Shown: in pieces, positions 25,791-35,006 of the stretch
Layout: each line of letters starts with the position of its first letter
How positions within the stretch are numbered: the stretch's first letter is position 1
Translations under genes and position numbers: made by a program
Origin: Rhodococcoides fascians A25f
GTDB lineage: Bacteria > Actinomycetota > Actinomycetes > Mycobacteriales > Mycobacteriaceae
DNA: 64,000 nucleotides
Assembly: GCF_000760935.2 (NCBI RefSeq)
Contig: NZ_CP049745.1
Coordinates: 111,659 to 175,658 of the forward strand
Direction of reading: 5' to 3'
The notes under the pieces: model-generated
Database searches by the model: none
What the model was told of the DNA's origin: nothing
What the model saw: only the letters and a program-made list of their open reading frames with translations

Positions 25791-26648
25791 ATGAAGGAAT
25801 CCCCGTCACCCGAGCAACCGAACTGGCTCGACGAGCACCCGAAAGCGCGGTGGCTCGCGACGTCACGGACCACCGGCCTGTTCTCGGTGGCGTTCGTTCT
25901 GCTCGTGATCGCACTGGTGGTGGTCCTGATCGTCCACGGCCGCGTCTCCGACGACAGCCCCACCGCCGCTCCGCAGACCACGACCGCCACACCGGAACCC
26001 TCGGCGTCGACGCAGCCCGACCCCGGCGGGAGCGGCTTCGGGGTCTCGATCGCCGATCCCTTCGGCCGCGAGATCGCCGTCCCCCTCAACCCGCAGGGCC
26101 AGATCCTGCCGCAGTCCGACCCAGGCGAGCGGCCACCCTTCGACAAGAACACCCCGGTCCCCGCACCCCTGGGTGTGAAGTGGCAGAAGATCGGCTCGAC
26201 CGCCGCGCCGTTCTCCACCTCCGACGGCCCGACCCGGATCGAGGGCCGCTACGCCACCGGCTACGCCCACACCCCGCAAGGCGCGGCCCTGGCCGGCTGG
26301 CAGATCTTCGCTCGGATGCTGCGCAGCGGCGACGACACCCGCGAGGGTTACCGCAACCACGCCGTCGGCCCGCCCGGCGTCATCGACACCATGGTGGCCA
26401 AACTCGCCGCATCGGACGATCCGAACTTCACCACCAACAAGCTGATGTTCTTCCCCGAAGCATTCCGCATCACCTCGTACACAGACGATTTCGCGGTCAT
26501 TCAGTACGCCACACCGCGCGGTAACAACCAATGGGCACTGTTCCAGCAGAGCACCACCTGGGCCGACGGTGATTGGAAGATCACCGCCACCGAAGCCAAG
26601 CCTGTTCTGCCCGAGATCTCCTCGCTGGTGGGGTGGACCCGATGGTGA
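25791..26648 (+). CDS. Single-pass membrane protein, VirB8-like, paralogue of the previous gene
   Basis: The 285-residue protein has a short cytoplasmic part, a transmembrane helix (about 30-50), a Thr/Pro linker and a C-terminal domain. That domain contains G-Y-A-H-T-P-Q-G-A-A-L-A-G and S-Y-T-D-D-F-A-V-I-Q-Y, the same blocks as the lipoprotein at 25090. A final W-A-D-G-D-W-K-I strand resembles W-R-G-D-D-W-K-L there. One copy is lipid-anchored and the other membrane-spanning, as expected for two layers of a core complex. The stop overlaps the next start. Confidence 0.72.
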   Translation: MKESPSPEQPNWLDEHPKARWLATSRTTGLFSVAFVLLVIALVVVLIVHGRVSDDSPTAAPQTTTATPEPSASTQPDPGGSGFGVSIADPFGREIAVPLNPQGQILPQSDPGERPPFDKNTPVPAPLGVKWQKIGSTAAPFSTSDGPTRIEGRYATGYAHTPQGAALAGWQIFARMLRSGDDTREGYRNHAVGPPGVIDTMVAKLAASDDPNFTTNKLMFFPEAFRITSYTDDFAVIQYATPRGNNQWALFQQSTTWADGDWKITATEAKPVLPEISSLVGWTRW

Positions 26649-28165
26649 CCACTGCCGCGCGCACTTTGACGCGGTGGACCACCGCGGTACTGGTCATCGC
26701 GGCCGCAGTGCTCCTCCTCGGTGCGCCGAGCGCACTGGCACAGCCCGCAGACCCGCCCGCCGACCCGTCTGCGGTCCCGGCCGAGCAGGACGATCCCGGA
26801 TTCTTCGACGCCTGCGACACCGTCTCCGACGCGATCGACTTCCTGCCCACCGTCGTCACCGACACCGCATGTAAAGGGCTCACCGTGGCCACCGATCCCA
26901 CTGGGGCCGTCGGAGCGGCCACGTCGTGGGTGGCCGCCGGCGCGGTCGGTGAAGCAGCCGAAGCGTTCCTCGAGGGGTTCGGGCAGGCGATCAACCTCAT
27001 GTTCACCTGGTGGCTGAACGTTCCGCTGCCCGATCTGGCGAACCCGGAATCGGTCGGTGCGTTCCACGCCTACCTGTACTGGATCAACGCCTCCCTGGTC
27101 GCGGTCTCGATCGCAGTGTCGATGGTGCGCCTGGCGTTCGCCAACGCCGCCGCCCGCAACGAACGAGCAAGCGAATCGGCGAAGATGCTGGCCCGCACGG
27201 TGTTCGCGACCGCGACCTTCGCGCCCGCACTGGTGGCCATGCACGCCGGATCGGTGGCCATGGGCCGCTGGATCGTCGACGACGCCGCAGGCGGCAACAT
27301 CTCCGGCGTCCTGGCGAACCTCACCTCGGTCTCGAACGTCTCGGCCACCCTGTCCGCCGGGCTGATGTTCATCTTCGGCCTACTCGGGATCATCGGTGCC
27401 CTCGTCCAAGCACTGTTCGTCGTCATCCAGTACGCCCTGCTGATCTGCGTTGTGGGTTTCCTCCCCACCGCCGCCGCCGGATCGGGCACCGCTCCCGGCG
27501 ACCAGTCGTACAAGAAGATGATCGGCTTCGCCATCGCGACCGTACTGTTCCCACTGTTCTCGGCCTGCGTCTACGCCCTGGCACTGTGGTCGGCCGGCAG
27601 CGACGACCCGATGAGCCGGTTGTGCGGAATGGCGCTACTCGCCCTCTCGTGCCTGTGCCTTCCAGTTCTGCTCCGTCTGATCGTGCCCGCCGTCGCCGCA
27701 TCCGGCGGCGCATCCGGCGCATCCGCACTGGGCGCGATCGGTATCGGCACCGGAGCCGTAGCGGGCGTGGCGATGAAAGCAGCGTCCTCGTCCGGATCGG
27801 GCGGAGGCGGATCGAGCATGACCCCGGCCACCGGCGGCCGCAGCAGCGACGCCCCCACCGGAGCGCAGGCCACACCACCACCCTCCGGATCGAGCTCAGG
27901 CGCAGGCGCAGGCGGGGTAGCCGGTCGCAGCGGCGCAGCGGGCGCATCCGGAGCGGCCGGAGCATCAGGCGCATCGGCAGCAGGTGGAGCCTCAGCCGCG
28001 GGCGGAGCAGCAGCCGCAGCAGGCCCGGTCGGCATCGCCGCCGCCGGAGCCAAACAAGCCACCGCCGCAATCGGCAAAGGTGTCCAAGCCGTCGAAAGCG
28101 CAACCGGAGCCGCAGCCGGAGACGGCCACCGCGACGGCCACGGATCGGGCGGTCGATCCGGATGA
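26642..28165 (+). CDS. VirB6/TrbL-like polytopic membrane protein
   Basis: The 507-residue protein has a signal peptide (L-L-L-G-A-P-S-A-L-A-Q), an external segment with paired Cys (F-D-A-C-D-T-V and T-A-C-K-G), then about six transmembrane helices (residues about 130-370). The C-terminal tail of about 130 residues is rich in Gly, Ala and Ser. The size, helix count and disordered tail match the VirB6/TrbL channel component of Gram-positive T4SSs. The start overlaps the previous stop. Confidence 0.78.
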   Translation: MVTTAARTLTRWTTAVLVIAAAVLLLGAPSALAQPADPPADPSAVPAEQDDPGFFDACDTVSDAIDFLPTVVTDTACKGLTVATDPTGAVGAATSWVAAGAVGEAAEAFLEGFGQAINLMFTWWLNVPLPDLANPESVGAFHAYLYWINASLVAVSIAVSMVRLAFANAAARNERASESAKMLARTVFATATFAPALVAMHAGSVAMGRWIVDDAAGGNISGVLANLTSVSNVSATLSAGLMFIFGLLGIIGALVQALFVVIQYALLICVVGFLPTAAAGSGTAPGDQSYKKMIGFAIATVLFPLFSACVYALALWSAGSDDPMSRLCGMALLALSCLCLPVLLRLIVPAVAASGGASGASALGAIGIGTGAVAGVAMKAASSSGSGGGGSSMTPATGGRSSDAPTGAQATPPPSGSSSGAGAGGVAGRSGAAGASGAAGASGASAAGGASAAGGAAAAAGPVGIAAAGAKQATAAIGKGVQAVESATGAAAGDGHRDGHGSGGRSG

Positions 28166-28246
28166 GACACCGGCGAACGTCCACCCCCACAGAGCCGGAC
28201 CACCGGCCGCAACCGACCACAGACGACACAGCAGGAGTGAACCGCG

Positions 28247-29737
28247 ATGAGTAACCAGAGCGATGAACGCACGATCCGCACCTACGCCGGGTGGTTCAAC
28301 GAACGCCGTGTCTACGCGTTCGGTCTGACCCCGGTCGCCTTCGGAATCCTCGGGGCCGTCGTGATCGTGGCGCTGGCGATCATGTTCCTCGTCTCGGTTC
28401 TAGCGGCACTGGTGGTCGGCGGTATCGGGTTGCTGCTGTGGTTTCCGCTGACGATCAACGTCGCCGGCAAGTCCGCCTACGAGGCGCTGTTTTTGACTCG
28501 CCAATGGGGCCGCCAGCAGCGCAAGGCCCAGCACATCTACCGGGCAGGACCACTGTCGAACCAGGCCGGCGGCCGCGCACGCCTGCCCGGGATCGGAACG
28601 GCGATGGAACTGTGGTGGGCACTGGACAAGTTCGGCAACCGCTTCGGCATCGTCCGGATGCTCGACACCCACCAGTACACGGTGGTGCTGCGCTGCCGAG
28701 TCGGCGGCGCAGCAGGAAACGATCAGGAATTGATCGACTCGTTCGTCGGATCGTGGGCGAACTTCCTTGCCGCACTGGGCCAGATCGGCAACGTCGCCGC
28801 GATGACCGTCACCGTCGAAACCCTCCCCGAGACCGGCGAGCGGGTGCGGGCGAACATCTCCGCGATCTGCGATCCGGACGCACCGGCCGAAGCGTTGGCG
28901 ATCATGGCCGAACGCCTCGCCGCCGCCGACAACGACGGCCAACGGGTCCACTCGCGGATCTCGATCACCTTCGATTCCACCAGCCCCGCCCAGCGCAAGG
29001 ACCCGATGATGGCCGCCGCCGTGATCGGCAACCAGCTACCGGTATTCTACCAGCAACTCGCGCACTGCAACGTTACCGCGCTCCCGATGACCGACCACGA
29101 GATCTCCGCCGTCGTCCGCCGCGCCTACGCCCCCGAGCAGGAAGCGGACATCGAATCGGCCCTAGCCCGTGGCGATTACGTCTGCGACTGGGCCGACGCG
29201 GGCCCGATCACCGCCGAAGAAACCAAAGACACCTATCTCCACGACGCCGGCGCATCGCGGGTCTGGGTCATGCGCACCCCGCCGTCCGGATTTCCCACCG
29301 AACGGGTACTGGTCGGACTGCTCTCCCCCAATGCCTCTGTTCCGCGTAAGCGCATCACTTTGATCTACCGCCCCTACAGCCCCGGCGATGCGACCAAGAC
29401 CGTCGAAGGCGACTTCAAATCCGCTGTCGCCAAGGTCAATACCGCTCGCGGCATCGTCGCCGCCGAAGCCGAGATCGAGATTCAAGCCACCCAGGCAGCA
29501 CGACGAGCCGAAGCCCGTGGCCACGGCCTGGTGCGTCTGTCGATGGTCGTGACGGCAACCTGCCTCGACGAAGACGACCTCGACGCCCTCGAACCCGACA
29601 TGAAGGCCCTCGCCGCCGGCGCTCGGTTGAACCTGCGCCCGGCCTACCGCCACCAAGCCGCGGCGTTCCTCTCCGGCCTCGGAATCGGTGTCCTGCTGCC
29701 CGATCACGCCACCATCCCCAAAACGCTGCGCGCCTGA
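28247..29737 (+). CDS. SCO6880-family conjugation protein (PrgI/VirB3-like + VirB4 N-domain)
   Basis: The 496-residue protein has two close transmembrane helices near the N-terminus (about 26-70) and a large cytoplasmic part. F-N-E-R-R-V-Y-A-F-G-L-T-P at the start and a C-terminal segment ending A-D-H-A-T-I-P-K are what I expect for the actinobacterial SCO6880 family. These proteins are encoded beside the VirB4 ATPase and are thought to carry its VirB3 and N-terminal parts. The VirB4-like gene follows after one small gene. Confidence 0.85.
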   Translation: MSNQSDERTIRTYAGWFNERRVYAFGLTPVAFGILGAVVIVALAIMFLVSVLAALVVGGIGLLLWFPLTINVAGKSAYEALFLTRQWGRQQRKAQHIYRAGPLSNQAGGRARLPGIGTAMELWWALDKFGNRFGIVRMLDTHQYTVVLRCRVGGAAGNDQELIDSFVGSWANFLAALGQIGNVAAMTVTVETLPETGERVRANISAICDPDAPAEALAIMAERLAAADNDGQRVHSRISITFDSTSPAQRKDPMMAAAVIGNQLPVFYQQLAHCNVTALPMTDHEISAVVRRAYAPEQEADIESALARGDYVCDWADAGPITAEETKDTYLHDAGASRVWVMRTPPSGFPTERVLVGLLSPNASVPRKRITLIYRPYSPGDATKTVEGDFKSAVAKVNTARGIVAAEAEIEIQATQAARRAEARGHGLVRLSMVVTATCLDEDDLDALEPDMKALAAGARLNLRPAYRHQAAAFLSGLGIGVLLPDHATIPKTLRA

Positions 29738-29764
29738 ACGCCCACCTCACCTAGGAGAATGTCG

Positions 29765-30028
29765 ATGAACAACAACCACACACCCGGCCAACCCACATTC
29801 CTCGAAACGCTCGGTGGCAAGGCGATCCCCCTCGGCCACAAAGAAGGCCTGATCGACCTCACCGTGACCGTCAACGGTACGACGACTCGCCTCGATCCGC
29901 CGGTGTTCTCGACGACGAACAAAGCCGACATCGTCTCGGGTCGACGCGATCACGCGTTCACCGACGGTGACGGGTTCATGGCCCGCGCCCTGCGGCATCG
30001 CCGCGCTACCGAGAACGGGCCACTGTGA
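29765..30028 (+). CDS. Small hypothetical protein between SCO6880 and VirB4
   Basis: The 87-residue protein starts at ATG 29765 with AGGAG seven bases upstream; the in-frame ATG at 29759 would leave too little spacing. It has a short beta-rich middle (G-L-I-D-L-T-V-T-V-N-G-T-T-T-R-L) and no membrane segment. The family is not recognised. Its stop overlaps the VirB4-like start. Its place in the operon suggests a T4SS accessory role. Confidence 0.72.
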   Translation: MNNNHTPGQPTFLETLGGKAIPLGHKEGLIDLTVTVNGTTTRLDPPVFSTTNKADIVSGRRDHAFTDGDGFMARALRHRRATENGPL

Positions 30029-31746
30029 TGGCCGGTCTGGGCGGGAAGTTCATGCTGCGCAGGAAGATTGCCGATCTCACCAGGGCAAGCGAGCCACGCC
30101 AAGCCACCTCAACTCGTGCGGTCACCGACCCGATGCGGGTGGCCCGCGAGCGTCGCCGCGCCGACGCCCGCGCACGAGCAGCAGCGGAGAAAGCCGAAGT
30201 ACGGGCCGCACGTCTGGCCCGTGACCCCTCCCGCACCGACCGCGCCCAGTACCCGTGGCGCAAAGCCGCTCCGATGCGGGCACGCGGGTTCATCGGCCGC
30301 GGTGGTGGCCGGATGGGTGTGGTGGACAGCCCGCCGAGTTTCCGCGCGACAACCGATCAGGCGTGCGGAATGTGGCCGCACTACGTCGGCACCGGACACC
30401 CCCAGATCGGCACACCCCTCGGTATCGATCCTGACACCGGCCAAAGCGTCTGCTACGACCCCATTTCCGCGGTCTATCGCGCCCGCCTGCAGAACACCCC
30501 GTCGGTGTTCCTGCTCGGTCTTCCCTCCCTCGGGAAGTCGACGGTCGGGCGGATCATCGTCGGAGGTGCGATCGCCCAGGGTCAGATCCCGATCATCCCG
30601 GCCGACCTCAAACCCGACCAAGCCAAATTGATCGAGGCCCACGGCGGCAAGGTGATCCGCCTCGGCCACGGCGAGGGCCACCTCAACCCTCTCGCTGTCG
30701 GCGCTCTGGGAACCATCATTCCCCTGCTCGACGAATTCCCGGAGATCCAGCGCAAGGTCCGCGCTCAGGTCTTCCAGCGTCGACGTCGCCTGGTGTTGGG
30801 GCTGTGCGAGCTCGAACGCGGCGGAGAGCTCAATCAGAGCGAAACCAACGTCATCTCCACCGCTCTGCGTGAGCTCGACGCCGATTCACGGTTCACCGCC
30901 GAGCATCCACCGCTGCTCAAGGACCTGTTCGCGCTGATCGAGGCCGGATCGCCCGAGCTGCACCGCAAGACGCTCACGCTCGGCAAGCCCGACCGCTACG
31001 CCGAGAAGGTCGAACCGCTCCTCGAAACTCTGATCGCCCTGTTCGACGGCGAACTCGGCGAAGTGTTCTCCCAGCAAACCACCACCCCGATCGACGTCTC
31101 CGGTGACCGGCCGCCGGTCGGGGTGTGCGTCGATATTTCCGGCATCGGTATCGACGATCCCAAGCTGGAAGCGGCGATCATGCTCGCCTGCTGGTCCGAT
31201 GCCTTCGGTGCGATCGAGGCCGCTCACGTCCTCGCGGACGCCGGGCTGCGCCCGCAGCGGCACTTCCTGGTGGTGCTGGACGAGCTGTGGCGCGTCCTGG
31301 CCGGCGGATCGCGGATGGTGCTGCGCGTCGACCAGCTCACCCGCCTGACCCGCACCCTGGGGACGGCGCTGATGATGATCACCCACACCGTCAAGGACCT
31401 CGAAGCCCTCGACTCCGATGTCGACATTTCCCGGGCCAAGGGCTTCATCGAACGCGCCGGAGCGGTGATCGTCGGCGGACTGCCGACCACGGAGATGGAC
31501 AAGCTCGATTCCATCGTGCCCTTCACCCGCCAGGACCGTGACCTGGTCGCCTCGTGGTCGACCCCGGCCGGGCACGACGACAGCGGACGCGAGATGTCCC
31601 CGCCCGGCCGCGGCAATTTCCTGCTCCGCTTCGGCACCGCCCGCAGCCCCGGAGTCCCGTTCAACACCGTCCTGACCCCCACCGAGAAGCGTCTCGACTA
31701 CCACAACACCAACACCCGATTCGACAACGTCTCCCACGCGGCGTGA
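30028..31746 (+). CDS. VirB4-like conjugative ATPase
   Basis: The protein of about 572 residues has a basic coiled N-terminus, a Walker A G-L-P-S-L-G-K-S-T (residues about 164-172) and a Walker B in F-L-V-V-L-D-E-L-W (about 413). M-M-I-T-H-T-V-K-D-L and a late G-N-F-L-L-R-F motif follow. This is the catalytic half of VirB4, with the N-terminal half in the SCO6880 protein. It powers substrate transfer and pilus subunit handling. GTG at 30025 is an alternative start. Confidence 0.87.
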   Translation: MAGLGGKFMLRRKIADLTRASEPRQATSTRAVTDPMRVARERRRADARARAAAEKAEVRAARLARDPSRTDRAQYPWRKAAPMRARGFIGRGGGRMGVVDSPPSFRATTDQACGMWPHYVGTGHPQIGTPLGIDPDTGQSVCYDPISAVYRARLQNTPSVFLLGLPSLGKSTVGRIIVGGAIAQGQIPIIPADLKPDQAKLIEAHGGKVIRLGHGEGHLNPLAVGALGTIIPLLDEFPEIQRKVRAQVFQRRRRLVLGLCELERGGELNQSETNVISTALRELDADSRFTAEHPPLLKDLFALIEAGSPELHRKTLTLGKPDRYAEKVEPLLETLIALFDGELGEVFSQQTTTPIDVSGDRPPVGVCVDISGIGIDDPKLEAAIMLACWSDAFGAIEAAHVLADAGLRPQRHFLVVLDELWRVLAGGSRMVLRVDQLTRLTRTLGTALMMITHTVKDLEALDSDVDISRAKGFIERAGAVIVGGLPTTEMDKLDSIVPFTRQDRDLVASWSTPAGHDDSGREMSPPGRGNFLLRFGTARSPGVPFNTVLTPTEKRLDYHNTNTRFDNVSHAA

Positions 31747-31767
31747 GCCCGAGACAGGAACGCACCC

Positions 31768-31848
31768 ATGACAATTCCGCACTGCCTCGCCCCGTCCTCC
31801 TCCTCACCGACCCTGCCCGGCCCCGACACTGCGGTGGCTGCGCGATGA
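31768..31848 (+). CDS. Possible 26-residue coupled peptide
   Basis: ATG 31768 with CAGGAA upstream opens a 26-codon frame whose stop overlaps the ATG of the next gene (ATGA). It is Ser/Pro/Ala-rich. It might only serve to couple translation of the downstream helix-turn-helix gene. Confidence 0.3.
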   Translation: MTIPHCLAPSSSSPTLPGPDTAVAAR

Positions 31849-32159
31849 GGGGCCGTCCGTATCCGGCGGAGGTGCGCGAACGCGCCACCCGCATGGTCAC
31901 CGAGCGCGTTCCGGACTCGCCGTCCCCTTGGGCGGCAATCGAATCCGTCGCCTCCCACCTCGGGCTGCACCCCAACACCGTCCGGCTCTGGTACCGCCAA
32001 GCGCAAGGCGTCACCGACGAGCGGCCCCTGCTGCCGAGCGAACAGAACGCCGAAATCACCCGCCTCCGGCAGGAACTCGCGGACGCGCGACGACTGAACG
32101 CGGACTTGGTCGCCGGTTCCGCCGAGACCTTTCACCCTACCGAGAGGACGCCACTGTGA
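31845..32159 (+). CDS. IS3 OrfA-like helix-turn-helix protein inside the transfer operon
   Basis: The 104-residue protein resembles the N-terminal OrfA subunit of IS3-family transposases: R-G-R-P-Y-P-A-E-V-R-E-R-A, then A-I-E-S-V-A-S-H-L-G-L-H-P-N-T-V-R-L-W-Y-R-Q-A, then a leucine-zipper-like I-T-R-L-R-Q-E-L-A-D-A-R-R-L-N-A-D-L. There is no OrfB and no terminal inverted repeat here. The gene is joined to the coupling-protein gene by a GTGA overlap. It is probably a domesticated DNA-binding protein, perhaps a regulator or oriT-binding accessory. Confidence 0.7.
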   Translation: MRGRPYPAEVRERATRMVTERVPDSPSPWAAIESVASHLGLHPNTVRLWYRQAQGVTDERPLLPSEQNAEITRLRQELADARRLNADLVAGSAETFHPTERTPL

Positions 32160-34165
32160 GCACAGGACGAGGAGCACGCGGACCCGGAGCAGGCGTCGAC
32201 CCCACCGTGGCCATGCTCGGTGCGGCCGCGGCGATGGCGATTGCCGCCTACGGCGGTAGCGAGGCGGCGCTGCACCTGGGCAGTCCCCTCTCCGGCGTCG
32301 ACCAATCCATCCCGGGCAGCCCCATCGCCCTGGTCAAGGGCCTCGCTACCGGGGCGGTGGTCTGGCCGACCGGAGCAACAGTGCTGATGGTCTTCTTCGG
32401 CATCCTCGCCCTCGCCGCTGTCGTCGCCGGCACCGCGTGGCTGCTCCGTCGACGCCGCCGGGTGACCCGGGTCGACGACGCCGGCCTGTACCTCGCGCGG
32501 CCCCGGGAGGTGGCACGGCTGACCGACAAGAGCTTGCGAGCCGAGATCGCGCGGCTGGGCACACCGTTGACCGACGGTGAGGTGCCGGGCGGGACGCTCG
32601 GGCGATTGGTGTTGGGCCCGAACAGATTCGGCGTCACCCTCTACCCCGGCCCCGAAGATGTGTGCACACACATCTGGGGGCCTCGCGTGGGCAAGACGAC
32701 GTGCGTGATCATCCCGCAAATCCTCGCTGCCCGCGGCGCTGTGCTCACCACCTCCAACAAGCGCGACGTCGTCGACGAGACCCGCGCCTACCGCGCCGAG
32801 AAGGGCACCGTGTCGGTGTTCGACCCGCAGGGTGTCGCCCTCGAACTGCCGAGCTGGTACTACGACCCCCTGACCTGGGTACGGTCGGCGCGCCCGTCCG
32901 CCACCCGCGCGCTGGCCGACACACCCGGCTCCCCTGACGCAGCCGCCCGGCAGGACGCCCTCGCGGAGCTGCTCGGCTCCGACTTCGTCTCCCGGATGGA
33001 ACACTCCGCACAGGAGACGAAAGCTGCGATGTTGGCGAACATCTTCGCCACCTCCACCACCGGGGAGAACGCCCGCCGTGATCCGTTCTTCGACCCGATG
33101 GGCGAACGGCTGATCACCGGGTTCATCATCGCCGCCGCCGCCGCAGAGCTCCCGCTGCCGATCCTTTACAGCTGGGCCACCGACACGAGCAACCAGCAGC
33201 CGGTGCATCTGTTGCAGGAGCATGGGTTCGAGGCGTGGTCGTCCGCGCTCAAAGCGCAGTACACCGCACCGGACAAGCAACGTGGCGGTGTGTTCGCCAC
33301 GGCCGCCAACATGCTCGGCTGCCTCGCCTACGCCGAAATCCACCCGTGGATCAGCCGCATGGGTGAGCACGACACCCGCCCGGAGTTCGATCCGGACGCA
33401 TTCGCCGCCGAAGCCTCCCCCACGTTGTATTCGCTGTCGATGGAGGGCGTCGGTGAGTGCGGCGCTCTGGTGACCGCACTGACCGTCGCCGTCACCGACG
33501 CACTCGTCGACGCGGCGACCGCGACACCGAAGTCGATCGACCCGCCGCGTCCCGCCGGCAGGCTACGAGTGCCCGCGACGTACGCCCTCGACGAAGCAGC
33601 GAACGTCGTGCGCTGGAAGGATCTACCGAACCTGTACAGCCACTTCGGATCTCGCGGAATCCTGGTCTCGACCATCTTGCAGTCCTGGTCGCAGGGTGAG
33701 GAGTGCTGGGGCCAGGGCGGGATGCGCAAACTCTGGGGTGCATCGACCGTGCGCGTCTACGGTGGCGGTGGCTCGACACAGGACGGCCGGTTCCTCGACA
33801 ACGTCTCCGAAGCGCTCGGGGATCACTGGGAGATGACCGAAACCGTCTCGAGCGGCCGCGGTGGCCAGTCCCGATCGCAGCAACGCCAGCAGATCCGCAC
33901 CTTGACCAAAGCGGACCTCGTGGCCATGCCCGCCGGGCGGGCCGTGCTCGCCGAAGTGTCCAAATGTCCAGCGGCATTGGTGGAGACACTGCCCTGGTAC
34001 ACCGGCCCGTACGCCGAAGAGGTCGCGGCCGCGAAGGAGCGTGCCGGTGAGGACCCCACTGTCGCCGCCCTCGACGACGACCCGGACCCCGACGACCCGA
34101 CGTCGGTACTGCCCAAACCGGTCACCCGCCTGCCTAGAGGTGTGAGCCTGGAGAAGACCGCATGA
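32156..34165 (+). CDS. VirD4/TraG-type coupling protein (T4CP)
   Basis: The 669-residue protein has two N-terminal transmembrane helices (about 16-36 and 72-100), a Walker A in W-G-P-R-V-G-K-T-T (about 174-182), T-S-N-K-R-D-V-V, a Walker B region A-T-Y-A-L-D-E-A-A-N-V and the TraG-type T-I-L-Q-S-W-S-Q. It recruits the relaxase-DNA complex to the T4SS and pumps DNA. GTG at 32156 overlaps the previous stop. The acidic tail of about 30 residues is Asp-rich. Confidence 0.88.
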   Translation: MSTGRGARGPGAGVDPTVAMLGAAAAMAIAAYGGSEAALHLGSPLSGVDQSIPGSPIALVKGLATGAVVWPTGATVLMVFFGILALAAVVAGTAWLLRRRRRVTRVDDAGLYLARPREVARLTDKSLRAEIARLGTPLTDGEVPGGTLGRLVLGPNRFGVTLYPGPEDVCTHIWGPRVGKTTCVIIPQILAARGAVLTTSNKRDVVDETRAYRAEKGTVSVFDPQGVALELPSWYYDPLTWVRSARPSATRALADTPGSPDAAARQDALAELLGSDFVSRMEHSAQETKAAMLANIFATSTTGENARRDPFFDPMGERLITGFIIAAAAAELPLPILYSWATDTSNQQPVHLLQEHGFEAWSSALKAQYTAPDKQRGGVFATAANMLGCLAYAEIHPWISRMGEHDTRPEFDPDAFAAEASPTLYSLSMEGVGECGALVTALTVAVTDALVDAATATPKSIDPPRPAGRLRVPATYALDEAANVVRWKDLPNLYSHFGSRGILVSTILQSWSQGEECWGQGGMRKLWGASTVRVYGGGGSTQDGRFLDNVSEALGDHWEMTETVSSGRGGQSRSQQRQQIRTLTKADLVAMPAGRAVLAEVSKCPAALVETLPWYTGPYAEEVAAAKERAGEDPTVAALDDDPDPDDPTSVLPKPVTRLPRGVSLEKTA

Positions 34166-34875
34166 GCATCGACGACACCCCACCCGACGACGAGTTCGAG
34201 GACACCGAATTCGATATCGCCGACACCGGCGAGCCCCAGCCGGGCGATCTCGACGCGGCCGGAACGACCCAGCCCGACGTGCCGATGGAGATGCCCCAGC
34301 AGGTCATCGACGGGGCGGTGAACCGCAGGCTTCGTCAGGAAGCCGACCGGATCGTTGCCGAGCTCTACCAGGCTCGGATGACCCCGGAGCTGACGCAGCA
34401 GATGTACGACGCGACCCTGCGCGCCCTGGATGCGCAGATGCTCCTCGACGTCCGCGCAGCCGAGGCTACGGCCGCGGCCGCCGAAGCCGCTGTACGCGAT
34501 CCCGCAAAGCCGTTCTACCGCAATCGGTTCGAGTTCTTCGAGCAGTTCCTCAGCGAGGTGTACCGCCGGGACGTCGTCAACGGAGGCCAGAAGAAATGGT
34601 GCCTGATGTGGTGGAAACACAGCGAAGCAGTCCTCGTCGTCGACGCGTTGTGGCGATCGTGGGAGAAGCTACGCGTCGACCCCGGAACAGGAATGTCGGT
34701 GTGGAAGAAAGACCACGCCGACCACCACATGAACGTGCTGTTCGACCCCAACGGCACCTTCCAGGACTGCTCGGTCAAGAACGGCCACCGCCCCCTGCCG
34801 CCGATTCCGTCCGATCCGATCCCCGCCGAGCTGCTCGCCGAAGAGGTCGACGATTCCCCGGTGACCGAGGCATGA
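34162..34875 (+). CDS. DUF4913-containing protein
   Basis: The 237-residue protein has an acidic N-terminus, a helical middle with A-E-A-T-A-A-A-A-E-A-A, and the DUF4913 core. That core has W-C-L-M-W-W-K-H-S-E-A, L-W-R-S-W-E-K-L-R-V-D-P-G-T-G-M-S-V-W and a D-H-A-D-H-H-M-N-V-L-F-D-P segment. DUF4913 proteins are typical cargo of actinobacterial plasmids and ICEs beside the coupling protein. The role is unknown. Both ends overlap neighbours by ATGA junctions. Confidence 0.86.
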   Translation: MSIDDTPPDDEFEDTEFDIADTGEPQPGDLDAAGTTQPDVPMEMPQQVIDGAVNRRLRQEADRIVAELYQARMTPELTQQMYDATLRALDAQMLLDVRAAEATAAAAEAAVRDPAKPFYRNRFEFFEQFLSEVYRRDVVNGGQKKWCLMWWKHSEAVLVVDALWRSWEKLRVDPGTGMSVWKKDHADHHMNVLFDPNGTFQDCSVKNGHRPLPPIPSDPIPAELLAEEVDDSPVTEA

Positions 34876-35006
34876 CGGCCGAGCAGCCTGCGGAGCAGGC
34901 AATCGCCACCTGGGCGGTCCTGATCGCCAAAGCCGACGCCCTCGACATCCTCACCGACGACGACACCGCCCCCACCACACACACCGAAACCGAGGTATCC
35001 CGATGA
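34872..35006 (+). CDS. Small acidic protein, coupled on both sides
   Basis: A 44-residue frame starts within the stop of the DUF4913 gene (ATGA) and ends within the start of the next gene (ATGA). It has a short helix (I-A-T-W-A-V-L-I-A-K-A-D-A-L-D) and an acidic Thr-rich tail. The double overlap makes it likely to be translated. The function is unknown. Confidence 0.55.
   Translation: MTAEQPAEQAIATWAVLIAKADALDILTDDDTAPTTHTETEVSR

Noticed and set aside
31845..32159. A live IS3 insertion sequence
   Set aside because: There is no OrfB and no terminal repeats, and the gene is coupled to its operon neighbours.
32132..33370. A 412-codon minus-strand frame opposite the VirD4 gene
   Set aside because: The plus strand has Walker motifs and TraG features; the minus frame has none.
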